Assembly (NCBI GenBank): GCA_003024175.1
Contig: MDYQ01000034.1
Location: 1-64,000 of the forward strand
DNA from: Planoprotostelium fungivorum
Lineage: Eukaryota > Evosea > Variosea > Cavosteliida > Cavosteliaceae
Reading direction: 5' to 3'
Length of the DNA: 64,000 nucleotides
Shown here in pieces: positions 1 through 8,898 of the stretch. Position 1 is the first letter of the stretch; every line of letters begins with the position of its first letter. The notes below the pieces were generated by a model. The model saw nothing but the letters and a program-made list of their open reading frames with translations, was not told where the DNA came from and did not search any database. Made by a program: the position numbers and the translations under genes.

Positions 1-29
1 TAGAGAGAACAGGAGAACAAACGATGATT

Positions 30-2500
30 TTAATTTCCCTGCGTGATCCACGGGTGAGCCATTAGAGTGGGAATGTGGGCTCGATCTTCCGGCTTGACGA
101 CCAGCATGAGACTCAGAAACTGAAGACACTCTGCAGACACCCCTGTGGGCTCTTCGTATGTTCCCACCAATAGATCAGCCACGGCCTGTGATAACGTTAA
201 TCAACAGAAGATGAAATAAGAGACGTACTTCGAAGGGGAATTTCGCGGTTAACATGGTGTAAAACACGACGCCGAGACTCCACGTGTCTACGAGGGTACC
301 GTCGTATTTCTGTCCCAGCATCTATGTATGACGTCAGATGACGTCATCATTGGGTAAGGAATATCACCATCTCAGGTGCTGCGTAACGTGGTGTGCCACA
401 GAAAGTTTCGGCTAATTTTCCGTCCGACAGAAAGTTGGACGTTCCGAAATCGATCAATTTGATCTTTCCCTCGCGGTTGATCATGATGTTGTTGTGTTTC
501 AGATCTGAGAGTGTCAACCGTCTACAACGTTGTAGATCCTCACCTCTGTGGATGACTCCGGCCGAGTGACAGTAGTTGACGGCAGACAAGATCTGCTTGA
601 AGAATCCGTGGGTCTCCTTCTCCACGATGGGTCCGTGGATCGAGATGTATTTCATCAGATCGCCTGTCACCGTCAGTCTACACCGTTGTAGATCGTCCCA
701 CCGTCTCCATCGATGAGCTCCATGACGATGTACAGTTTCTTCGGTGAATCGATGACATCGTGCAACTTGATGATGTTCTGATGATCCAGCTTACCCATGA
801 TGGTGATCTCTCTCTTCGTTCGTTCGATCGAGTCTTGATCCATCTTCTTCTTCTGTATCATCTTGATGGCAACGGGCTCGCGAGTTTTCGTGTGAATTCC
901 CTTCTTCACTTTACCTCCGGTACCTTCGCCGAGGACCTGTCAGATGTCATTCTCAGAACAAATTTCTTCACAATGTTACCTCTCCCAGTAGATAGTTGCC
1001 CACAGCCTTACTGTAGAGAATCTTCTCCTTCTTCAAGGGGACCCTCTTGATCTTCATAGAAAATCTCCATTTTCCCTCGGGCGTCTTGAAAGGAAATACC
1101 TGCGAAAATTCAGGTCGATCTACAACCTGTCATTCACCTCCAAGTGAATGGGAACCTCTGAGCCATCCTTATGGAGGATGTGAACGAGTCCAGAGTCGTC
1201 CTTTGTGTATTCTGGATCAGCTGACGCCGCGGGAGCAGCTGCCGCTGCGGGGGTGGGGGTGGTGGGAGAGCCGGCGTGGCCGTTTGTAGATGGAGCCTCG
1301 GTGACCTCGGCGGGTGCAGCGGGTGAGGGGGTTGTGGGGGAAGCAATGTTTCCGTCCTTCTGTGCGGTGGGTGTGGTGGGTGGCTGTTGTACCTCCTGTG
1401 CACCGTTCTCCCCTGACACCTGTCAGATCTGACGTGGCGCGTCACTCACCCCTGCTCTTCCTCGATTTGTGGCGCGGAGTGTCCGAATTTCCGTTGTCGG
1501 TACCGTCCTGCTTCCTCTTTCGCGTGCCTCTGCCGTGCTCCCTGGGAGGCCTCTTCCTCTTGATGATGGATGCCATTCTCGTTCCCTGCAGCTCTCCCCT
1601 CTTGTATCCAAAGAGGGTGAGGAAGAATGTCTGGGAGTAAGACAAGATGGTCTCCGTGTCGTCCAAGATGACGAGGGCCTCGACGGATGGATCGAGTTTG
1701 GTGATGAGACCGTGATAGAGGAATCGATCGGCCACCTTGACCGGTCGAAGTTCTAAGGTGCAGAAGAATTTCTCTCCCTTCTTGTGTTGGCCCACGAGAG
1801 AGCGGATGATGACGGATGTCTCTGTGGGATCGAGTATGGGTTTCTGTCCTTTGGCTTGGAAGGAGGGAGGGAAGAGGAGATCGAGCGTCTCTCCTTTGAC
1901 GGCATCGGGTTCATAACCGAAGAACTCTTCGATCTGTTTGCTGCAGTTCTTGATGGATCCTGATGTCCGGTCACAACATGATACGATATGACAATGGGAT
2001 ATGGAAATGTCATATAGTGGAGGGTGAAAGAAGAAGGACTCACCGTTCCAATCCAAACCGAGAGTTACGGATGTCTCTTTGTATTCGTCGATGAGGACCT
2101 GAATCATAGAATCCACATCACCAGGGGTGAGCTTAGAAATGTTGATCCGAATGGCAAAGGACTCATCGTTATCTCGCTTCTGTCCTTCTTGTGTTACCTA
2201 TTTCTCCTCTCAGTTTCCTCGAGAATGTTTTTTAACCGCATACCTCGAAACTGTCTACTGATGGTTGTCCATCCTTGGGCTGAAACTGTGTCTCTAAATA
2301 ACCGGGGTGAGCTTGGTTGTGCTCTTTATAAGGTGCACTGAGAATGACGTCCCAAGATTTATCAGTTAACTCGTCGGCGCTGAACCCAAAGAGCTCGTCC
2401 TATTAAAATATAGAGTTAGTTCATCCGAAGTTAGGCATTCACTTACTGTGCCTGTGGCCATCTTAATCTGTCCATCTTTCGTCGTGTATAGAGCCGTCAT
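30..2500 (-). CDS. PAS-domain serine/threonine protein kinase (PASK-like)
   Basis: Spliced gene with several short introns. The first exons, from the ATG at 2500, encode two or three PAS-like segments (DELFGFSADEL, then IEEFFGYEPDAV, then TLFGYKRGEL), a basic linker, and a Thr/Pro/Ala-rich linker. A CAMK-type kinase domain follows: glycine loop LGEGTGGKV, VAIKM lysine, HRDLKHNN catalytic loop, IDFGTSNF, GTPRYAAPEM, and the C-lobe ending in HPWITQGN. The PAS part and the kinase part look like two genes with a stop between them. A 37-nt GTGAGT...CAG intron at about 1412-1448 joins them in phase and removes that stop. PAS-sensor kinases of this order regulate carbon and energy metabolism in fungi and animals. 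The catalytic loop has HN where PE is usual, but the HRD and DFG aspartates are present. The joined model is inferred; each domain alone is clear. Confidence 0.82.
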
Positions 2501-2960
2501 CTATAACCTACTTTAGTCAATCGATCTGACCTTCTTAATCCCTTCTTTATGAAGATCTCAGAGGTTCCCTCACATATGGCGTGATGATGATGATGCGAGG
2601 GGTTTCTCCGCGAGTGAAAACTGGCGTAAAATTATTGTGTTATCAATTGCGAGTTTTGCAAGAGAACTGGTTCTTTAGCAGGCTGCCCACACAGACAACC
2701 TCCCTCTATATCGCCCTGTGACGGTCCTGCCGTTGTTGCTTTCTCTGTCGCTCTTAGATGACAACGAATCTGTGCCTTACGGGAATATTATGTAATAATA
2801 TCCTCTTATCTGTGGTACCGTGGGGCCTCCTGTTCGTTCGATAGAAGGCTGAGATGGTTTATTGAGAAGGAAATGAATGGATAGAGTTGTCGAATAGAAG
2901 AGAGGGAACGAGAGATGTTACAAGATGTTCGAATCATTCCAATGGAGGGACAGCACTTCT
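2501..2960. other. Intergenic region between PAS kinase start and Atg8 end
   Basis: About 460 bp between two minus-strand genes. I see no convincing coding exon. It should hold the PAS-kinase promoter. A near-palindromic AT-rich stretch (GGAATATTATGTAATAATATCC with the centre imperfect) lies at about 2790-2811. Confidence 0.5.
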
Positions 2961-3374
2961 TTATATACAACCGGCACCAAACGTGTTCTCTCCGCTGTAT
3001 GTAACATACAGGAAACCATCCTCATCTCTGTTCTTCTCGTAGATCTGGCTCATCAGCTGTCCTGTGGCTGGAATCGTATCGTTGACGAAGAGAAAGATGG
3101 CTTGGTCCGGGCTGAGCTTGATCTGCTTTCTGATTTCGAAGATGAACTTTCCAGCGGTGATATCGGCTGGTACAAGATACTTCTTCTTGTCGATCTCTGG
3201 GGCATCACTCTTGGGTGCCTTCTCTACGATGACTGGGATACGGTCGGGGTATTTGCCTCTGATCTTCTCTGCAAACTCTTTTCTTCGATCTGAAATGCAA
3301 GTCAGCGGATCAAGATAGAACATCTTCTGGAACTCACTGAAGTCGTAGTCGACTTTAAATTGGGAGTAGACCAT
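2961..3374 (-). CDS. atg8: Autophagy ubiquitin-like protein Atg8 (LC3/GABARAP family)
   Basis: Two exons give a protein of about 120 residues, the family's usual length. It starts [12 protein letters not shown]; one short intron (about 3303-3349) interrupts the N-terminal helices, then [20 protein letters not shown], the family signature, follows. The ubiquitin-like core includes [19 protein letters not shown] and AIFLFVNDT. The C-terminus is YSGENTFG followed by AGCI. The glycine of TFG is where the Atg4 protease cuts, exposing the residue that is conjugated to phosphatidylethanolamine on the phagophore. The four-residue tail means it is made as a precursor. The start is the only ATG that gives a normal Atg8 N-terminus. 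Confidence 0.96.
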   Translation of the reverse strand: MVYSQFKVDYDFSEFQKMFYLDPLTCISDRRKEFAEKIRGKYPDRIPVIVEKAPKSDAPEIDKKKYLVPADITAGKFIFEIRKQIKLSPDQAIFLFVNDTIPATGQLMSQIYEKNRDEDGFLYVTYSGENTFGAGCI

Positions 3375-3660
3375 GCTGATGGTTTGTTTGTGTGGGTTGA
3401 ACTGAGTTTGTTTCCTTGAAAGTAAATTCCATTTCACGAATTTATTCCGGAACGACCGGATCACCAAAGGCATTTGGGCTCCTCCATTTGGTCGTTTGGT
3501 TAAAAAATGATTGTTGAACAGCTGCACATGATACGAGGGGGAGATTCGAGACGTGTTCAGAGGTGTACATCTCAAAGCCTAATCAGCGTGACATTCATGA
3601 ACACAGAATCGTCATCTACAAACGGAAGCTGACAGTAACAAAAATAGGGGTGGTGATGTC

Positions 3661-6114
3661 ATGTCTGAAGCAGGCACGCCGGTGGTAGCTCTGTGGCCAG
3701 GAGATGACGATCCTGTCCCATATACTACCACTGAGTTGGTGAGAGTTCCGTCCATGCGATGATGTTGCATACGGAAGAGTTAATCACCGTCATAGATGGA
3801 ATTCAATACGTTGGGCGGAACCAATTCACTGTTCATCAATCAAAATCGAGGCACCGCGTCTGAAGAGGATGAAGAAGAGACTGTGAACGTAGCCCAGACT
3901 CTGGCCGATATTGGCACGCAGGTGCAGCATAAGAGGAGAAGTAAATTCTGATGGTGTGAGTACAGAACACAGCGGAAGATATAGAAGATCACTTGGCCAA
4001 ACGGAGAGACGAATCCGATCCGTTCAGAAGACAGAGGAAACCTCCATTTAAGATTCCCAAGATAGCATTATTGGGAGCATTAGCCATACCCGTCGTATGC
4101 TGGTTGTTCGTGCTCCTCAATTTCGCAATCGATAAGATGACCCAAAGGGCGGCACAGAATCAATTCGTCCTCGTGGTGAGTGATTCGGGCGTTCAACCGA
4201 TCGATCCTGATGTGATGAAAGGACATGGTTAAAACGGCTTTCAATCCAGATGCGGGGCAAGGAAGACTTATTTTAAGTGCCGTACTGGGTACGATGAGTG
4301 TCATCTTTGGTATCCTCATCACCATTATCGGTATCATCCTACAATTGTCCGCGAATCGGTGAGAATATCACTCTATACTCTCCAATTGACGTCCTTCAGA
4401 TTCACGAGTCACGTCACATCACTCTTTTTCAAAGACACGAAGGTAACTCTGGGCTTGTCTTACGTCATCTCCTGCAACGCTTTTGCCTTTTGGACGTTCA
4501 TGTCTATCGGTCCAAATTACATCCCGAGGTGAGACGACCGTGGTCATCGTCGTTCTCACTCGTCCAGATCATCTGTCGTACTCAGTGTCTTCATGGTCAT
4601 CTCTCACCTGGTCCTTCTCTTTCCCTTCGCTGCGTATCTTACAAAATTCCTGGTACCCGACAAAGTCGTGACGATGATCATGGAGGGTGGTCTTCGCTCT
4701 GCGGCCGATGCATTAAACACACACGGAAGGTGCATCACATCTCCTGAATTCATTCTGAATCTCTCAGGGACGTCGATCGACAGCAAGTGAAGGCAACTAT
4801 GGCCGTAGAACATCTCATGGATGCAGCTGAAGGAGCGTTGAAGAAGAAGGACAAGAATATTACCGCTGAAATCGTAGATGCCCTGTGCAGTTTCGCCATA
4901 CATTATGGAGCACTGAAGGGAAACCTGTTCCCCTATTGGTTCCGAGTTCCCCTGTGGTTGAGACAGTCTCCAGACTTTCTCACGCTGTCCGACCAAGCCA
5001 TGGATGGTCTGAAGGAGAGGAGAACTTGGATGGAATGGAAGATCTTGAAGCAATACGAGACGCTATTTACGGCTGCACTCAAGTGGATGAAAGAACTATC
5101 TTATCACATCGCCATGGATACACGAATCATCGCACAAGCCGCAGCAGAGAGGTGGTCGAGTGATGATAAGAAGATCTGACGGATTTAGAATGGACCTGGC
5201 CACGCTGGACCTGTGCATCAAATTTTACAACACTTATCTGCGTGCGACGATCAACCTCAGTGACATCAGAACGACGTACAACATCATCTACCAGTACAGA
5301 CTGCTGGCTTTATTCATCTTAGAAGAGGGTATACGAATCGACAAGCAACACGGGATATGGATCATGCCTCCCGGTGTAGTCAGAGAGGTGAGATCTCATC
5401 GATCACCTCCGATGACATCATCAGGTGAATCAGCTGGAGAAGAGAGCCGTGAGAATCAGTAAATGTTTCCGCTATTACAGCCACATCTGTGTGGAGAAGA
5501 AGGTGGGATTTCTCGTGGAGGTCATGGCACACGACATGAGAGTCCTCTGCGAGCAAGCCTTGAAGATGGGAAGGTGAAGAGACGACACCTCCCATTCAGA
5601 TCCTCATCACGCACAGCTGTGCACACGAACAACTGTTTGAGGTCTTCATGTCGGTCGATGATGGATCCACATTGAGTCCCATGAAAGGGAACGAATTCAC
5701 CTTCGAAGGAATAAGAAAGGCCCAGATGATTCTGGCCACGACGTATCTAGTCCACGACAGAAGAGATTACGCACGAAAGATTTTTGAAGACTTTGATAAC
5801 GAGACGCACTTGCGTATTTGGAAGTGAGACGACGGCGGCATCATATCAGATCTGATCATGATTAGAATGTCGGGAGAGTTGCAAAATGTTTCGAGGTCGG
5901 AGTTTTGGGAAGTCAGTGAGAGAGGCACCAACTTCACGTACATGGACCCTGCACAGAAGGAGCAAGTGAGAGCAGCATGTCCGTGCTGTACCGTCTGACA
6001 CGACGCCAGTTGAAAGAGTTTGTAACATGGTTTGGCTTTCCGAGTGAAGTCGACATGGATGAACGAGAGAGAAGCAAGTTTAAGAAGAAGGAGAATCTAC
6101 TCAACTTTGCATGA
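3661..6114 (+). CDS. Unidentified four-transmembrane protein
   Basis: Spliced gene with about ten introns of roughly 34-60 nt. The N-terminus is acidic and cytosolic (about 100 residues). Four hydrophobic segments follow, encoded at about 4055-4125 (IALLGALAIPVVCWLFVLL), 4275-4350 (SVIFGILITIIGIIL), 4440-4510 (LGLSYVISCNAFAFWTFMSI) and 4570-4640 (VFMVISHLVLLFPFAAYL). The C-terminal half is long, soluble and helical, with segments such as ATINLSDIRTTYNIIYQYRL and KVGFLVEVMAHDMRVLCEQA. The end at TGA 6112 follows two more introns. The overall plan (four helices, then a helical domain with an LSD-R motif) faintly recalls DUF2254 membrane proteins, but I do not recognise it securely. The ATG at 3661 was chosen because it opens the first in-phase exon. 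Confidence 0.68.
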
Positions 6115-7379
6115 TCACACAACCGACCGAATGTCGAACTCTCTTGTGATGAGGCCTCGAGTGAAGAGCGTCCGTAGAATAAACGCGATAGAGAACTCTT
6201 CCTCGTCTCATTCACCACTCAACGTCCACTCATTCCATCATCGCCTCACTTAAGTCGAGAAATGCGTTCGAAGAGGTGTATCTTCTTCTCCTTGGCGTAA
6301 GTATTCACGCGGATCCGATGCTGTTGAGTGGACCTCGCCGAGGACACCCTGGATTTCGTTCCCCTGTGGACGAGCATCTTCTGTAAAATATCGGGTCACC
6401 CCCTTATCATACGGCTCTTATTACTCCTCAAGCCCCTTACGATGAAAAATTAAGTCGAGATTCGACCGAATTTTAGGCTTTCACCACCCTTTCTCACCTT
6501 TCGACGAACAACAGCCTCCTGGGTGTTCTATCATTCTTACACAGCAGAGAATGTGAGCAACACAGTTCATTCCACAGAGAACAAGAAGGCGCATGCAAGA
6601 TAGAGAGATAGACAGAGGAAAGACTTCGAGTCGCACCTGAAACCTCATGATGAACCCTTTGAGGAAGATCAGAGTGTGGAGGACGACAGAAGTTGGACCT
6701 CGTGTCTGTCTCTCTCTGCGCTTGTCTTATATACCTTGCTCGTATGGTGAAGTGAATCGACCACGTTCTGACGATTTATACAGGTGTTGAAGACAAGGAG
6801 AAGTTATGCATAAAGTGGTTTGGTTCCAAGTGTCGCTTCTTTAATGCATCTTTCGTCACAAAGTCGATGCAAGCGTGTTCGAATATGTCCATATCGCGGA
6901 TGCCCGAACATGAGACTTCCCCTCTTCCACCATCGTCGACGTGTGTGTGTGTCTAAGATGTGAGAGGCAGGATTGGTGTGGCTGAACCTCGTCTCAAAGA
7001 CTCACGATGATTTACTCGATGCGCTGCCCTTTTTACTCCATGATGTCTGTAACGATCGACACAACCTCTGTACAGGAAGGTTGCAGACAGAGTCGAGGGT
7101 TATTTTGCATGTGGACCAAATCGTGTCGATGATCGTGCGAAACAACCGTCAATTGCAAGATCGATCTTGGAGATGCAACCACATCGCGGAAGAGAAGAAT
7201 TGGTCCAGACTCACCTTCACGATCAACTCTATGGATAGCTTCATTCGTACAGATGCTCGATCATTCGTAGAGGCTGGTGTCGTTCCAGTTGTCTCGTGAA
7301 TTCACAAAGTTGAGACGGAAAGAGAGAGAAAGACAACAAGAGAGGCAACATGAAGGAAAACAGATCCCACGCAGTTCAT

Positions 7380-7690
7380 TTATTCAAAGTCGTCATCATC
7401 GTACGCAGTGTGTGTCAAGGATCGTCTCACGGCACAATCAGAAGGAGCAGGAACGCCGATGCTCTATCTGGGCTGGGTACGGCCATACTCCGTACACCAC
7501 AGCCTCGTCAGACACTCGCCTGCCTTCATCGTAGAGGCCCTCGAAAGGGTTGCTCCACTCCGGCCAGATTCAATCACGTTCGTGTATCATCGGTGCGGTC
7601 GATGCAATGACACACGGTCTTCTGCCCGAAAGCATACTGGCCGTACATCATCCATCGGTTGTCGGTCTGACTCCTGATAGCAGCATCGTC
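7380..7690 (-). CDS. Possible exons of an unrecognised gene
   Basis: Two protein-like stretches are linked by a GT-AG intron in phase 0: MMYGQYAFGQKT (about 7650-7690), then WSNPFEGLYDEGRRVSDEAV (about 7495-7555). One splice choice yields a terminal acidic tail DDDDFE followed by TAA at 7380-7382. The unspliced alternative stops at 7438. The 5' exons were not found, although a hydrophobic frame reading NNTWAYILFGTSLGSL at about 7925-7975 may belong to it. I do not recognise the family. Evidence is limited to coding-like composition and splice phase. Confidence 0.3.
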
Positions 7691-8552
7691 ACCTCACATC
7701 GCCAAGTCAGGGACAACAGTGTGTGATCATCCTTGAAAGGAGAGCAGACGCTACTTGTGATCACTGTCGTTTGACTTGGTCGTTGGAGATGGCTGGGGAC
7801 ACGTTCTTGTCTTCTCTCGTGCAGTTGTGAGGGTCCTCTTGGAGGTGCTGTGGTGTCCATATGGAAGATTCGAGTGTTGATCTTGTCACAGTCGGTGGGG
7901 CAGTGAAGAAGTTGGCTCTTGGAGGGATCCCAATGAGGTTCCAAAGAGGATGTAAGCCCATGTGTTGTTGATCAGAAGAGATCTTGTGGGGGAGTGCATT
8001 CGGACGTTACGACTTGAGTCTCAGTCGAGATCCAATTGAGGATGTTCCATGGTTGTTGTGGCTGTGAAGCTGTTGTTGGCTTGCTCCTATGCGTGCTGAG
8101 CAGAAAATGATTTGCCGGAACCACTAACCGTTACAATCCTCCTTTCTCGGTGTCTAAACGGGACTTTCACCTTAACAACCGCACAACTCGAACGAAAGTT
8201 GGGAATTCTACAGTCACGTGACTGGGCGGAACGCCCTGCGTCTTCAAAAGCAAGGCAGACAGATGATGCATTCCGATGCATCTAGATGGGATGGGATCTC
8301 TTTAAAACTCTAATGCTTATCCCTGGAATATACTTGATCTAAACTTTCTGTCTCGGGTGAGCTCGCAGCCAAGAGATTGATAGCCATGTTTGAATCATTC
8401 GTCGATGGCTTCAGATCTCGCAGGTCGTGTATACAACTTCTTTACGTACAGAAATGCAAAACTAATGAACAGTGATTTATTCTGGTAGAGGGATTCACAC
8501 AAATCTTATTTTCTTCGTTGATCTGTGAGATAAGACGAGGGGATCGATCGAT

Positions 8553-8570
8553 ACCACCCTTCGGGGTGGT
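8553..8570 (+). other. Perfect hairpin with UUCG tetraloop
   Basis: ACCACCCTTCGGGGTGGT forms a perfect 7-bp stem closed by the very stable C(UUCG)G loop. It lies just downstream of the S49 peptidase remnant on the minus strand. It could be a structured RNA element or chance; no gene was assigned to it. Confidence 0.5.
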
Positions 8571-8649
8571 GAATGCTGATTCGAAAGTTCCATCTCTGTC
8601 TTAAAGGAGTACGAGTCGCCTGGTCTATCTTAACATCATCCATCATTGA

Positions 8650-8843
8650 TCACCTGCTAAGACCACCCAGAGAATCGACCAAGCCGAGTTTGAGAGCTTC
8701 CTCTCCGAGAAAAACTTCTCCCGTGGCGAGAGAAACAGCTTTTTGTCTCTGATTGAATACACCATCTTCTCAAATTCACCTCGATCGAGTTGCAACTGTT
8801 CCATCATCATGTTCACGTTCGACAGAAGCGAAAGAGGCCTCAT
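8650..8843 (-). pseudogene. Remnant of an S49 (SppA/SohB-type) peptidase
   Basis: The minus-strand frame ending at TGA 8650-8652 reads ATGEVFLGEEALKLGLVD followed by SLGGL. This is the conserved C-terminal core of S49 signal-peptide peptidases (GEVF-G-EA---GLVD-LG). A 31-nt GTGAAT...CAG intron seems to precede it. The family normally needs about 250 residues and a catalytic Ser/Lys further upstream. Only about 200 bp separate this motif from the stop of the next gene at 8899, and no further peptidase sequence is seen there. The natural reading is a truncated relic. A short 3' extension through another intron is possible. The family call rests on motif memory and was not searched. Confidence 0.6.
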
Positions 8844-8898
8844 CTCAGTATAGACGATGAAAAGAATGGACAGTACCTCTGTTCAACTTTATAGACGA

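Larger units (their letters stand above)
6115..8640. other. Long stretch with no secure gene
   Basis: About 2.5 kb between the membrane protein and the S49 remnant. Open frames exist on both strands but conflict. The best candidate is on the minus strand at about 7380-7690. There an exon reading MMYGQYAFGQKT joins, through a plausible 57-nt GT-AG intron, to WSNPFEGLYDEGRRVSDEAV; it then ends either at 7438 or, after another splice, in an acidic tail YDDDDFE at 7380. A second minus-strand candidate ends near 6250 (KEKKIHLFERISRLK). Neither matches a family I know. No tRNA or rRNA was seen. Confidence 0.4.

Noticed and set aside
5150-5175. A 22-nt intron in the membrane protein gene
   Set aside because: Moving the acceptor to the next AG gives a 37-nt intron with the same phase, in line with the other introns.
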